Positions 8,080-18,469 of a stretch of 56,198 nt of DNA are shown piece after piece. Both the position numbers and the translations under genes were made by a program. Each line of letters opens with the position of its first letter. Position 1 is the stretch's first letter. This stretch comes from Candidatus Altimarinota bacterium (GTDB lineage Bacteria > Patescibacteriota > Gracilibacteria > RBG-16-42-10 > JAQVLK01), in assembly GCA_028704165.1 (NCBI GenBank), contig JAQVLK010000003.1, positions 1-56,198 of the forward strand, given 5' to 3'. A model generated the notes under the pieces. The model did not search any database and was not told where the DNA came from. It worked only from the letters and a program-made list of their open reading frames with translations.

Positions 8080-9402
8080 TTAAAGCTTATTTATAGCAAG
8101 TTTATCTTTGAAAACTACGAGTTTGATCAGAGCTCCGGAATACTTTCTTTGCGTTATAGTTTGGATGAAGAAGTCTTTTTTGAAGAGCAACTCAAGTTTG
8201 ATCTGTCAGTAGTCGATTTTGCCAAGATTGATCAAGAATTGTTAAACAGGACTTTTGAAAATCTGCATCTTATGGCCGGTATCAGTTATTACAAAACCTA
8301 CTGTCCGCCGGAAATTGTTTTGAAAAACAAGCAACTCACGACTACTCAAGCAAGATTCTGGAACAATCTTTACACTCGCGGTTTGGGAGAATTCTTTTAC
8401 ACGAACGAACTAGACTTCCAAGATCTTATCAAGTTTCCTGTTAGTAAAGGTTTTAAGGTAAAGGCTCTAAAGAGCAGTCTCCGAGAGAGATCTCTCTTGC
8501 CAATCGGAGGAGGTAAGGATTCATTACTCAGTGCGGAACTTTTACAAAAAGCAGGTGAAGACTTTACGCTCTTCAGCTTAAATAATCCGGGGCCGATCGA
8601 GGAAACAGCTCGTATCATTGCCAAAGAAAGGATTATTGTTTACAGAACACTTGATCCTCAGCTAATAGTTCTCAATAAACAAGGTGCTTACAATGGTCAC
8701 GTGCCAATTACAGCTTATCTGTCATTTTTATTACTTACCTGTGCTGTCCTCTATGACTATAAATATCTTATTTTATCGCTGGAAAAGAGCTCTAATTTTG
8801 GACAGGTTTTATATCACGGCTTGGACATCAATCACCAGTATTCCAAGAGCGAAGAATTCGAGCGAGACTTTAGGCAATATGTTGAGCAATTTATTTGTTC
8901 AGGTATTGAGATGTTTAGTTTATTGAGGCCATTTTACGAGATTAAGATAGCTCAGCTTTTTGTGGATAAGGGAGCTCGGTATTTCTCGACCTTTTCCAGT
9001 TGTAACACCAATTTCAAGTTGCAAAATCCGGCCAATGAAAGATGGTGTGGGGTCTGTCCCAAGTGTGCTTTTGTCTTTGCCATTTTTTCAGCTTTTATGC
9101 CCAAAGAGAAACTCTTGGAAATTTTTGGCAAGAATCTTTATGCAAATCCGGAACTTCTAGAGACTTATCGTGAATTATTGGGACTGGTTGGGATCAAACC
9201 TTTTGAATGTGTCGGTACGGACGAGGAAGTGCAGCTGGCTTTGTATCTGGCTCACAACCGTGGAGAATACGAAGAGGATCCGGTGATGCAGATGTTTGTG
9301 GCAGAATTATTACCGAGCTTACAGCTTGAGAAGTTACAAGAAAAGTTACTCCAGACTTACGAACATGATTTATTGCCGGAACGTTTCCGGAAAATTTTAT
9401 AG
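8080..9402 (+). CDS. murL: MurL: UDP-MurNAc-L-Ala-L-Glu epimerase
   Basis: MurL epimerises the terminal L-Glu of UDP-MurNAc-L-Ala-L-Glu to D-Glu, replacing the glutamate racemase route. Family marks are GGGKDSLLSAELLQ (a PP-loop-like site), NGHVPITAYLSFLL, INHQYSKSEEFE, and late Cys residues in WCGVCPKCAFVF. murD follows after 17 bp, the known partner arrangement. The first usual start codon is TTG at 8149 (417 residues), but family-like sequence (FENYEFDQSSGILSLRY) precedes it in frame back to a stop at 8077. The listed start, 8080, is only the limit of the open frame. The true start may be a rare codon (ATT 8089 or ATC 8104). Confidence 0.85.
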   Translation, partial: LKLIYSKFIFENYEFDQSSGILSLRYSLDEEVFFEEQLKFDLSVVDFAKIDQELLNRTFENLHLMAGISYYKTYCPPEIVLKNKQLTTTQARFWNNLYTRGLGEFFYTNELDFQDLIKFPVSKGFKVKALKSSLRERSLLPIGGGKDSLLSAELLQKAGEDFTLFSLNNPGPIEETARIIAKERIIVYRTLDPQLIVLNKQGAYNGHVPITAYLSFLLLTCAVLYDYKYLILSLEKSSNFGQVLYHGLDINHQYSKSEEFERDFRQYVEQFICSGIEMFSLLRPFYEIKIAQLFVDKGARYFSTFSSCNTNFKLQNPANERWCGVCPKCAFVFAIFSAFMPKEKLLEIFGKNLYANPELLETYRELLGLVGIKPFECVGTDEEVQLALYLAHNRGEYEEDPVMQMFVAELLPSLQLEKLQEKLLQTYEHDLLPERFRKIL

Positions 9403-9419
9403 ATCAATGGTAAAACCTT

Positions 9420-10769
9420 ATGAAGATCGCCGAACTTGAAAATAAACGGATTCTGATCCTTGGCCTGGGACGTGAAGGCCTAGCTACTTTGAAGTTTCTA
9501 CAGCAGAATCTGCGACAGGCGAATTTGGCAGTGGCGGATAACAGGTGTTTATCAGAGTTCTCATCCGAGGAGCAGGTTTTGTTAAATCAGATTGAGCAAA
9601 AACAGCTAGGCGAAAATTACTTGCAAAACCTGGAGAGCTATGAAGTGATCGTGAAATCTCCGGGGATTTACCCGCGTAAAAGAGAAATCCAAGAAGCGCT
9701 GGCTGCCGGTGTACAAATTACTTCAGCTACAAATATCTTTTTCGCGAATCAAAAAGGGAAGATTATCGGAGTGACCGGTTCCAAGGGGAAAAGCACAGTC
9801 TCAAGCCTGATTTATCGTATTCTACTGGAGGCTAATCTCCCTGCTTTTTTGATAGGTAATATTGGGCAGCCGGCTTTATCCTTCCTGGAAAAAGATAGGC
9901 AAGAAAACTTCTATGTTTTTGAACTCTCGAGTTATCAGCTGGAGGATTTGAAGTACGCTGCAGATATTGCAGTTGTGACCAGTTTTTTTCCGGAACATCT
10001 CGATTATCATGGTAACTTGGAATCATATTTTGAAGCCAAGATGAATATTGCCAAGAATCTTAAGAAAGAGCATACCCTGATTTACAACGCCGCTTCCAAA
10101 GAAGTCTCAGCGCTTGCGAAAGAACTTGCTTGTCACATCCTAGCCTTTAATGACGGGCAGCGAAGTAAAGTTACGGAAGACACTTTGTATTGCAATGGAG
10201 AAGCGCTACTGTCTGTGAAAGAAGTTCCTTTGTTGGGGAAACATAATCTGGAGAATGTGCTAGCAGCTTGTGCTGTGGCGAAGTTGTTGGGGATCGAGAA
10301 TGAAACTATCCAAAGTGCGACACGGAAGTTCAAATCCCTTGCTCATAGGTTGGAGTTTGTGGGAACTTATAAGGAAGTCGACTTTTATGACGATGCTATC
10401 TCGACCACTCCAGAATCTACCATAGCAGCTCTGGAAGCGATGCCCAAACAAATCGGAACACTTATTCTGGGAGGATTGGATCGTGGATATGACTTTAGCA
10501 AGTTGGCTGAGAGAGTTTTGGAAAAAGAGGTTCCAAATGTGATACTTTTCCCCGGTTCTGGTCCTAGAATTCGTGAAGCTCTTCAGAAAATTAACGCTAA
10601 ACTTCCTCGTATAGAGGAGGTGGAAGATCTCTCTACTTGTATCAAAAAATGCTTTGAGTTAACTCCTGCAGGCACGATCTGTTTACTCTCGACCGCTTCG
10701 CCAAGCTATAATATGTTCAAGAACTTTGAAGATAAAGGGGATCAGTTTCAGAAATTGGTAAAAGGATGA
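9420..10769 (+). CDS. murD: UDP-N-acetylmuramoyl-L-alanine:glutamate ligase MurD
   Basis: MurD adds glutamate to UDP-MurNAc-L-Ala in the cytoplasm using ATP. Of 449 residues, the N-terminal domain has ILILGLGREGLATLKFL, the central ATPase domain has GVTGSKGKSTVSSL, PEHLDYHGNLESYFEAKMNI and GKHNLENVLAA, and the C-terminal ligase domain has LAHRLEF and FYDDAISTTPES. Coupling to murL suggests it uses L-Glu, as MurD2 of Xanthomonas does, not D-Glu; this is inference from context. An ATG 17 bp after the murL stop makes the two a transcriptional unit. Confidence 0.95.
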   Translation: MKIAELENKRILILGLGREGLATLKFLQQNLRQANLAVADNRCLSEFSSEEQVLLNQIEQKQLGENYLQNLESYEVIVKSPGIYPRKREIQEALAAGVQITSATNIFFANQKGKIIGVTGSKGKSTVSSLIYRILLEANLPAFLIGNIGQPALSFLEKDRQENFYVFELSSYQLEDLKYAADIAVVTSFFPEHLDYHGNLESYFEAKMNIAKNLKKEHTLIYNAASKEVSALAKELACHILAFNDGQRSKVTEDTLYCNGEALLSVKEVPLLGKHNLENVLAACAVAKLLGIENETIQSATRKFKSLAHRLEFVGTYKEVDFYDDAISTTPESTIAALEAMPKQIGTLILGGLDRGYDFSKLAERVLEKEVPNVILFPGSGPRIREALQKINAKLPRIEEVEDLSTCIKKCFELTPAGTICLLSTASPSYNMFKNFEDKGDQFQKLVKG

Positions 10770-10960
10770 GGGGAGAGGGTTGGGGGAATTGTTACATTGT
10801 TGTCCACCTTAGGCGGACTCTATTGTTCCCTTGTTTCTTAACAATACAGCCATATAACAATCTAACAATATCTCTTCCCAAGTCCCGAAAGTCGCCTGTT
10901 TTTTTAATTAAATCTTGCCTCCAGCTCTTCCTTGATTTACAATTAGTCTGGCTCTTCGTA

Positions 10961-10989
10961 TTGAGAGTTAAGCCCTAAAGTGGTATAAT
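10961..10989 (+). promoter_or_regulatory. Consensus promoter of the zinc-ribbon gene
   Basis: TTGAGA (10961-10966), a 17-bp spacer and TATAAT (10984-10989) with TGG before it (10981-10983). It lies 22 bp before ATG at 11012. Upstream, 10770-10960 holds TAACAAT-type spacer repeats and no gene. Confidence 0.75.
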
Positions 10990-11011
10990 TAAGCGAAATA
11001 AATAAGTTCTT

Positions 11012-11368
11012 ATGGATTTTAATGCTCTCCGCGCCATCATCAAAAATATTCGCTCGCAAGTGACTTGCCCGCACTGTGAAAACAGTTATGCCAATGAGGA
11101 TCTAAGTGTTGTGAGTGCGATTGATAATAGGTGTGTACTACTGGCTCAGTGTAATCATTGCAGTACGCCAATTTTAATTACAGCAGCTATTAATGAACCT
11201 CTTAAAGGAAGCAATAAGGCCAGAATCGTGACTGAAAAAAGGCTTTTGGAAGAGGTGCGTGATGAAGAAGTGATTACTCCTGACGATGTTCTAAAGATTC
11301 ACGAGCTACTGAAGGACTATAAAGGAGATTTAGAACAACTTTTCAAAGGAGCTGACAAAAAGGAGTAG
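11012..11368 (+). CDS. Unknown zinc-ribbon protein
   Basis: A 118-residue protein with two Cys pairs, CPHC (about 19-22) and CNHC (about 47-50), spaced as a zinc ribbon, followed by an acidic and basic helical tail (about 75-118). Nothing else is recognisable. Similar short CPxC...CxxC proteins are common as hypotheticals in candidate-phylum genomes. It stands alone between murD and rplY with its own promoter. Confidence 0.75.
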   Translation: MDFNALRAIIKNIRSQVTCPHCENSYANEDLSVVSAIDNRCVLLAQCNHCSTPILITAAINEPLKGSNKARIVTEKRLLEEVRDEEVITPDDVLKIHELLKDYKGDLEQLFKGADKKE

Positions 11369-11461
11369 TGCCTAAGTGGTAAAATAAGTGGTAAAAATGG
11401 TCGAAATGGTTAGAAATAGGGTCTAGGGTTGAGGGTGGGAGAAATGGCTGTATTGTTATAT

Positions 11462-11509
11462 TGCTCCCTTGTTATCTTGCTCCCTTGTTATCTTGCTCCC
11501 TTGTTATCT
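11462..11509. repeat. Three perfect 16-bp tandem repeats
   Basis: TGCTCCCTTGTTATCT is repeated exactly three times at 11462, 11478 and 11494. It resembles the TTGTTAC/TTGTTAT tracts in other spacers and appears to be a local expansion of that repeat. Confidence 0.85.
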
Positions 11510-11584
11510 TGTAGTCTGTCTTACCGAGTTCCGAAGTGTCTTCTGTCCTCTTTTTGTGTGTGGCAGCCAAAACCTGATCTTACG

Positions 11585-11613
11585 TTGACAATATATAGGC
11601 TTTAGAGTAGTAT
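11585..11613 (+). promoter_or_regulatory. Promoter of rplY
   Basis: TTGACA (11585-11590), a 17-bp spacer and TAGTAT (11608-11613), 37 bp before the rplY ATG. Confidence 0.6.
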
Positions 11614-11650
11614 CTAGCTCGCATTTTTATTATGTTTTAACTAAAAAATC

Positions 11651-12349
11651 ATGGAGGAAATTGCTTTTACAGCTGAACCTCGTGCCGAAGGAATAAAACC
11701 TAATGTACTAAGACAAGAGGGAAAGGTTCCGGGTGTATTGTATGGACATGGGGTTGAACCTGTTAGCTTACAGTTCAGTCTAGTCGAATTTGATAAGGTT
11801 TTTCGTCAGGCTGGTGAAAATACCATTATTGATCTCAAAATTGGTGATAAGAAAGAGAAAGTTCTGGTTTATGATTTACAGAGGGATCCTATCAAGGATC
11901 ATGTCACTCATGTTGATTTTTACCGCGTGAACCTCAAAGAAAAGATTACCACTACGGTGCCAATTGAGTTTATCGGTGTTTCTCCTGCTGTTAAGGAGGA
12001 AGGGGCTGTGTTTGTTGCCAACCGAGAAGAAGTTGAAGTTAAGTGTCTACCAACAGATATCCCTAAGAAATTTGAAGTTGATATCTCCGGACTTAAGATC
12101 TTTGGAGATTCCTTGCATGTTTCGGATCTTATTATTCCTGAAGGAGTAGAACTTATAGATGAAGCTCAGGTCACTATTGCGCAGGTTGCTGCTCCAAAGA
12201 TGCAAGCTGAAGCTGAAGCTGCCAAGGAAGAAGCTGTTGCCGCTGCTGAAGCTGCCAAGGAAACTCCTGTGCTTGTTGGTGCTGAAGAAGTTGCTCCTGT
12301 TGAGGGGGAAGTTGCTGCTCCTGCTAAGGAGGAAGCAAAGAAGGGATAA
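11651..12349 (+). CDS. rplY: Ribosomal protein bL25 (CTC form)
   Basis: bL25 binds 5S rRNA in the large subunit. The 232-residue length is the long CTC form: an L25 domain (about 1-90, with RQEGKVPGVLYGHG and HVTHVDFYRV), a TL5 beta domain (about 95-180) and an Ala/Glu-rich tail (about 185-232) of low complexity. ATG follows an A-rich leader without SD. Spurious frames overlap the tail because of its biased composition. An intrinsic terminator follows at 12374. Confidence 0.96.
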   Translation: MEEIAFTAEPRAEGIKPNVLRQEGKVPGVLYGHGVEPVSLQFSLVEFDKVFRQAGENTIIDLKIGDKKEKVLVYDLQRDPIKDHVTHVDFYRVNLKEKITTTVPIEFIGVSPAVKEEGAVFVANREEVEVKCLPTDIPKKFEVDISGLKIFGDSLHVSDLIIPEGVELIDEAQVTIAQVAAPKMQAEAEAAKEEAVAAAEAAKETPVLVGAEEVAPVEGEVAAPAKEEAKKG

Positions 12350-12373
12350 GGAAATTTACAAACTTGAAGGATG

Positions 12374-12404
12374 GGGCAGGGAACTTTGTTCTCTGTCCCT
12401 TTTT
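12374..12404 (+). terminator. Intrinsic terminator of rplY
   Basis: GGGCAGGGAAC pairs with GTTCTCTGTCCC (one bulge, one G-U) around a TTT loop and is followed by TTTTT. It lies 25 bp after the rplY stop. Confidence 0.7.
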
Positions 12405-12468
12405 GTAAGTGGCTAGTGATAAGTATGTATCTTCTAATCACTTTTAAAAAAGCACTAATCACTATTCT

Positions 12469-12478
12469 GTGCTATAAT
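12469..12478 (+). promoter_or_regulatory. -10 box of the DUF3467 gene
   Basis: TGTGC followed by TATAAT at 12473-12478, 26 bp before ATG at 12505. No convincing -35 is seen. Confidence 0.5.
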
Positions 12479-12504
12479 CCAGTTGTCCACTAATTCAAAA
12501 AAAC

Positions 12505-12762
12505 ATGGCAGAAGAAAAACAGAAGATTCAAGTCCAAGTTCAAGAATCAGTACGTAGGGGTGTCTACAGTAATGCTGTTTCAGTAGCGGTACGTGATAGT
12601 GAGGTAGTGCTTGATTTTGGCTATGTGCTCCCAGGAGTGACTCCTACGACGATTGATGTAGGAAGTCGTGTTAACCTAAATCACAAAACAGCTGAACAGC
12701 TAGTTACGATCTTACAGAATGCCTTGTTGGATTATAGGAATAAGAAGAAGGAGAAGAAGTAA
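12505..12762 (+). CDS. DUF3467 family protein
   Basis: An 85-residue protein matching the DUF3467 pattern: a near-N-terminal R-G-V-Y-S-N-A motif, then VVLDFGYVLPG, then a V-x-x-R-V-N-L-N...A-x-Q-L-x-x-I-L-Q block, ending in Lys residues. The family is short, widespread and of unknown function. It has its own promoter just upstream and a TAGCTA-rich tract after its stop (12765-12796). Confidence 0.85.
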   Translation: MAEEKQKIQVQVQESVRRGVYSNAVSVAVRDSEVVLDFGYVLPGVTPTTIDVGSRVNLNHKTAEQLVTILQNALLDYRNKKKEKK

Positions 12763-12824
12763 GCTAGTAGCTAGTATCTATTAGCTAATAGCTAGGGGAC
12801 TAAGGATACTTAGATTTGAACTTT

Positions 12825-13196
12825 TTAGGTTGATTTTTTGCTGAGGGATGTAATTAGGCAATTAATCAGCTTGTAAGTTTCTTCACTCTTATCGATTAAG
12901 CTTGCAGCCTCTTCGCGATGCATATAATTGATATCTCTAGCTACAAGAATTTGAGATTGTGCTTCGGCAAGTGATGCTCTGGAGACGTTATAAAACTGGA
13001 GTTTTTCCTTCGTATGACTTCTCCCAAAGCCCTCAGCAAGATTAGAAGTCACTGATAGAGAACTATCTCTGAGTTGTTTTGTAAGGCCATAGATCTCAGA
13101 TTTAGGGAATTTCTGACTGATACGATATACCTCAACAACAAAATTGTGGGCTTTTTGCCAAACAAGCAGGTCTGTAAAGTTTCTTACTTGAGCCAT
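12825..13196 (-). CDS. Four-helix-bundle protein (23S rRNA IVP / S23 family), copy 1
   Basis: A 123-residue all-helical protein with marks of the S23/IVP family: FTDLLVWQKAH, FPKSEIYGLTKQLRDSS, NLAEGFGR, FYNVSRASLAEAQSQILVA. The fold is a coiled four-helix bundle; members lie in 23S rRNA intervening sequences, near Avd-type proteins, or, as here, alone in the chromosome. Its role is unknown. It is about 70% identical by eye to the protein at 30882-31253, and the about 110 bp upstream of the two genes are near-identical. Confidence 0.9.
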   Translation of the reverse strand: MAQVRNFTDLLVWQKAHNFVVEVYRISQKFPKSEIYGLTKQLRDSSLSVTSNLAEGFGRSHTKEKLQFYNVSRASLAEAQSQILVARDINYMHREEAASLIDKSEETYKLINCLITSLSKKST

Positions 13197-13241
13197 ATAA
13201 AATAATTAAGAATATCTGTTCTTAGCTTAACAAACAAACAT

Positions 13242-13350
13242 GGTTCGAATCCGCTTCGCTACACTCACCACAAGCACGGTACTAGCAATGTTTACTATAG
13301 TTATTAATGTATTGACACTTGTCCTGAGAGAGTGAAACGAATTGAAGGAT
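13242..13350 (-). repeat. About 110-bp spacer repeat upstream of IVP copy 1
   Basis: On the reverse strand it reads CCTTCAATTCG...CTCAGGACAAG...GTGAGTGTAGCGAAGCGGA...TCGAACCAT. It closely matches 30731-30839 in the same orientation relative to the other IVP gene. More distant copies lie at 7605-7710 and 55673-55780. Confidence 0.8.
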
Positions 13351-13389
13351 TAAAGAAATATTAAACGTTATCCCTTAGCTAATAGTTCC

Positions 13390-13848
13390 TTAATTTTTAG
13401 TCCCTTCTGCCTTGGAGTCCAACCATAGCGTAACCGGGCCTTCGTTGATGGATTCTACATTCATCATGGCTTGGAAAGTTCCGGTTTCTACTTTGAGTCC
13501 GGTTTCTTTGAGCTTAGCGACGAACTTTTCATACATTTCTTTGGCAAATTCAGGTTTAGCGGCATCTACGAAGCTTGGTCTACGGCCTTTGCGTGTATCG
13601 GCATAGAGGGTGAACTGTGAAACAGCCAAAACTTGTCCCTCGATGTCCAAGAGGGACAAGTCGAACTCCTTCTCTCCTTCTGGGAAGATTCTGAGATTTG
13701 TGATCTTATCAACCAGATAATCAAGATCTTTCTCGGTGTCCTCATTTGTAATACCAAGCAGTACCAAGACCCCTTTAGCAATTTGGCCAACTATGCTATC
13801 TTCTACCGTGACAGAAGCAGAACTTACTCTTTGAATTAAGGCTCGCAT
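13390..13848 (-). CDS. dtd: D-aminoacyl-tRNA deacylase
   Basis: Dtd hydrolyses D-aminoacyl-tRNAs (and Gly-tRNA-Ala) to keep D-residues out of proteins. The 152 residues are standard length. The start MRALIQRVSSASVTV, the central SQFTLYADTRKGRRPSF and the C-terminal NEGPVTLWLDS (the GP motif) form the cross-subunit chiral pocket. ATG is preceded by A/T-rich sequence with no SD. It is divergent from glyS at 13989, and both genes serve translation quality. Confidence 0.97.
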   Translation of the reverse strand: MRALIQRVSSASVTVEDSIVGQIAKGVLVLLGITNEDTEKDLDYLVDKITNLRIFPEGEKEFDLSLLDIEGQVLAVSQFTLYADTRKGRRPSFVDAAKPEFAKEMYEKFVAKLKETGLKVETGTFQAMMNVESINEGPVTLWLDSKAEGTKN

Positions 13849-13939
13849 AAAAGTAATTGTTAAATTGTTTTCGCTACGCTCATTGTTACATTGTTATTTT
13901 AGAAAACGGTAACAATGAAGCAATGAAACAATATAGCAA

Positions 13940-13968
13940 TTGACACTCCAGTACAAAAATAAAATTAT
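13940..13968 (+). promoter_or_regulatory. Likely promoter of glyS
   Basis: TTGACA (13940-13945), a 17-bp spacer and AATTAT (13963-13968); ATG of glyS is at 13989. The -10 is weak. The spacer upstream has TAACAAT-type repeat tracts. Confidence 0.45.
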
Positions 13969-13988
13969 CAAATTCTTAATAATCTATT

Positions 13989-15362
13989 ATGGATAAAATG
14001 AGTGAATTGGTATCCTTATGCAAACGCCGTGGTTTTATATATCCTGGTTCTGAGATCTATGGAGGGCTAGCTAATACTTGGGATTACGGCCCCAATGGTG
14101 CTCAGCTCAAAAAGAATATTAAGGACTTCTGGTGGAAAACTTTTGTCGAGAATCGTGCGGATATGCTGGGACTGGATACGGCTATCTTGATGCATCCTAG
14201 GACCTGGGAAGCTTCCGGCCACGTAGGCAATTTTACTGATCCCTTGATTGACTGTAAGAGCTGTAAGGAACGCCTGCGTGCCGATAAACTGCTTGAAGAT
14301 AAATTGGGAGTTGAAAAGGTAGCCGGCAAGGAATTAAAAGAGTTGAGCGCAATGTTGAAAACAGAGAAAATTAAATGTCCCAAATGTGGCAATAGTGATT
14401 TTACGGAAGCTCGACAATTTAACCTTATGTTCAAAACGCAGCAGGGAGTCATTGAGGGTGAAGGGGATGATATTTACCTGCGTCCCGAGACTGCACAGGG
14501 AATTTTCGTAAACTTCAAGAACATTCTAGATACCATGCGAGTCAAATTGCCTTTCGGAATTGCTCAAATTGGTAAGTCTTTCCGTAATGAGATCACTCCT
14601 GGTAACTTTACTTACCGAACCCGTGAATTCGAACAGATGGAGATTGAATATTTTGTAAAACCGGGAGAAGAAAAGAAACACTTTAAAGAATGGAAGCAAG
14701 CTGCGATGGATTTCTTTCTAGCACTAGGTGTAAAGAAAGAGAATCTACGTTTTCGTGATCACGAAGCGAAAGAGCTCTCTCATTATTCCAATGCCACTAC
14801 CGATATCGAATACCAATTTCCTTTTGGTTGGGGAGAGTTGATGGGCATTGCCAGTCGTACTGATTTCGATTTGAAACAACATGAGGAATTTTCCGGTAAA
14901 GAGCTCAAGATGCTTGATCCCGAAACCAATGAAAAGTTTGTACCTTATGTCGTCGAACCGTCTTTTGGTATGGATCGTACGGTGCTGATTACACTACTTG
15001 ATGCTTACTGTGAAGAGGAAGTGGAAGGGGAGAAGAGAACTGTTCTGAAATTGAATCCCCATTTGGCTCCCGTGAAGATAGCTATCTTGCCACTTGTAAA
15101 AAAAGACGAGTTACAAAAAGTTGCCAAGGAGATTGAAGCTTTCTTGAGAAATAAGTACACAATTTCCTACGATGAAACTGGTAGTATCGGGAAACGCTAT
15201 AGACGTCAGGACGAGATCGGAACGCCTTACTGTGTGACGGTGGACTTTGATACCATCGAGAAAGACCAAGCCGTGACCGTGAGGGACAGAGACACGATGA
15301 AGCAAGAAAGAATCAAGATTGAGGATTTGGAAGCCTTTATAAATAAAAAGCTAGTTAGCTAA
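13989..15362 (+). CDS. glyS: Glycyl-tRNA synthetase (single-chain dimeric type)
   Basis: It charges tRNA-Gly. This is the single-chain archaeal/eukaryotic/Bacillus-like enzyme (457 residues), not the bacterial alpha2beta2 form. Marks: [20 protein letters not shown] at the N-terminus, Cys pairs CKSC and CPKC in the insertion (about 89-92, 132-135), motif 2 [20 protein letters not shown], motif 3 GMDRTVL, and a C-terminal anticodon domain with [19 protein letters not shown]. Its stop nearly abuts the stop of convergent gyrB, with a TAGCTA tract between. Confidence 0.97.
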   Translation: MDKMSELVSLCKRRGFIYPGSEIYGGLANTWDYGPNGAQLKKNIKDFWWKTFVENRADMLGLDTAILMHPRTWEASGHVGNFTDPLIDCKSCKERLRADKLLEDKLGVEKVAGKELKELSAMLKTEKIKCPKCGNSDFTEARQFNLMFKTQQGVIEGEGDDIYLRPETAQGIFVNFKNILDTMRVKLPFGIAQIGKSFRNEITPGNFTYRTREFEQMEIEYFVKPGEEKKHFKEWKQAAMDFFLALGVKKENLRFRDHEAKELSHYSNATTDIEYQFPFGWGELMGIASRTDFDLKQHEEFSGKELKMLDPETNEKFVPYVVEPSFGMDRTVLITLLDAYCEEEVEGEKRTVLKLNPHLAPVKIAILPLVKKDELQKVAKEIEAFLRNKYTISYDETGSIGKRYRRQDEIGTPYCVTVDFDTIEKDQAVTVRDRDTMKQERIKIEDLEAFINKKLVS

Positions 15363-15373
15363 TTAGCTACTTA

Positions 15374-17275
<1,902 letters not shown>

Positions 17276-17335
17276 TTAATTGATGATTGATAGTTGTTTG
17301 CGGATGCCCAAAGCTTCCAAACAGCCAACGTGCCA

Positions 17336-17364
17336 ATTCTAGCAGAAAAGAGGCTGCTTGAAAA
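17336..17364 (-). promoter_or_regulatory. Promoter of gyrB
   Basis: On the reverse strand: TTTTCA (17364-17359), a 17-bp spacer and TAGAAT (17341-17336) with a TGC extension. It lies about 70 bp before the gyrB ATG. Confidence 0.6.
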
Positions 17365-17379
17365 GGGCTAAATATGGCT

Positions 17380-17744
17380 TGAGGTAGACGATAATGTACT
17401 TATTTTGACCCAATTACTTTGTGCTTTGAAGAAAGTAACAAAAAACATAAGACGACAGACAACTTCGGGACTCGGGACTGGGAACTCGGGAAGACAGACA
17501 ACAGACTACAAAGGCAAACAGAGGACAGAATAAAATTGTTGTATTGTTAACATGGTTATCTTGTTAAAAACAACAATAAAGCAAGTTAACAATGTAACAA
17601 TTTCCCAACCATTCTAGCCATTAACTTGAGTGCAAGTGCGAGTGCAAGTCACTAGTTAAAAACACCCTAGTCCCTATTTGGTGCCATTTTGCATTTTTAA
17701 TTTTTAATTTTGCATTTCTTCACCCTCTACCCTAATCCCTTATT
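17380..17744. repeat. gyrB-recO spacer: stacked dispersed repeats
   Basis: No gene is seen. The tract holds a CGGGACTCGGGA run with GACAGACAACAGACTAC (17455-17530, related to 50165 and 54350), TAACAATG/TTGTTA tracts (17535-17600), a GAGTGCAAGTGCGAGTGCAAG block (17630-17655, related to 6370, 7920, 54270), a TGCATTTTTAATTTTTAATT run (17690-17715) and ACCCTCTACCCTAATCC (17721-17740). Confidence 0.55.
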
Positions 17745-18461
17745 CTATTGAAATTTTAATTCTTTCTCAAAATGATAAGAAAGCATGGCTAGACTAAGTG
17801 CTTCCAGCTTTTCCAGGTCTGTTTTTTGTAAACCACTAATTTTACTTAAAAAAGAGAGTTTTTGTCCCAAGATTAACTTCAATAATTTAGCATTCGATAC
17901 AGATAATTGCGGTTCTTTTGCTGATCCACATTTGGCACAATGAAAGCAATTATACGGTTCTCCAAAATAAACTTGATCAACGCATAAATCACAGTCACAA
18001 TCGCCACAAGCTTCTAAGTTCGGTGCGAAGCCGTGAAGTTTGAGAAAATTCAGATAAAAATAAGCAGGAATTAACTCAGGAACAAGTTTTTTTGAAAGCA
18101 AGAGTAAACTTTCCAATAACAAATGGAAAAGTTCCGGATGTTCAGATTCTTCTTCGGTCAAGATTTGCAGCGTTTGAGCAATATGGTTGGCTTTTTCAAC
18201 TAAGCTGTAATCACTACGCAGATCTTTCAAGCTGTGCAGGATGTTGGAATCATTAACGATTGCTAATTTTCCACCACTAAGTACCAATTCGACATGGCTG
18301 AACTGTTCCAAAAAACCTCCGAGTTTACTAAGCGGTTTCCGCACTCCTTTGGCTAGGACAGTTTGCTTGCCTGTTTCCAGTGAATAAATACAAAGTAGAC
18401 GATCGGTCTCTCCGTAATCTCGTCGCGATAAAATAATGGCTTCTTTTTTTGCACTTTGCAT
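17745..18461 (-). CDS. recO: DNA repair protein RecO
   Basis: RecO loads RecA with RecR by displacing SSB and annealing strands. The 238 residues have an N-terminal OB-fold with AIILSRRDYGETDRLLCIYS and KLGGFLEQFSHVEL, then a helical domain with a zinc site (CGDCDCDLC at about 157-165; CFHCAKCG at about 177-184). It is the downstream gene of a reverse-strand set with ftsX (8-bp gap) and the nucleotidyltransferase gene. Confidence 0.95.
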   Translation of the reverse strand: MQSAKKEAIILSRRDYGETDRLLCIYSLETGKQTVLAKGVRKPLSKLGGFLEQFSHVELVLSGGKLAIVNDSNILHSLKDLRSDYSLVEKANHIAQTLQILTEEESEHPELFHLLLESLLLLSKKLVPELIPAYFYLNFLKLHGFAPNLEACGDCDCDLCVDQVYFGEPYNCFHCAKCGSAKEPQLSVSNAKLLKLILGQKLSFLSKISGLQKTDLEKLEALSLAMLSYHFEKELKFQ

Positions 18462-18469
18462 GAGAGCAC

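Noticed and set aside
10766..10978. 70-residue frame overlapping the end of murD
   Set aside because: It runs through spacer repeats (TAACAAT tracts) and the promoter of the next gene and has no coding character.
12159..12462. Leu/Lys-rich and Ala/Ser-rich frames over the 3' end of rplY on both strands
   Set aside because: They arise from the biased Ala/Glu codons of the bL25 tail read out of frame.
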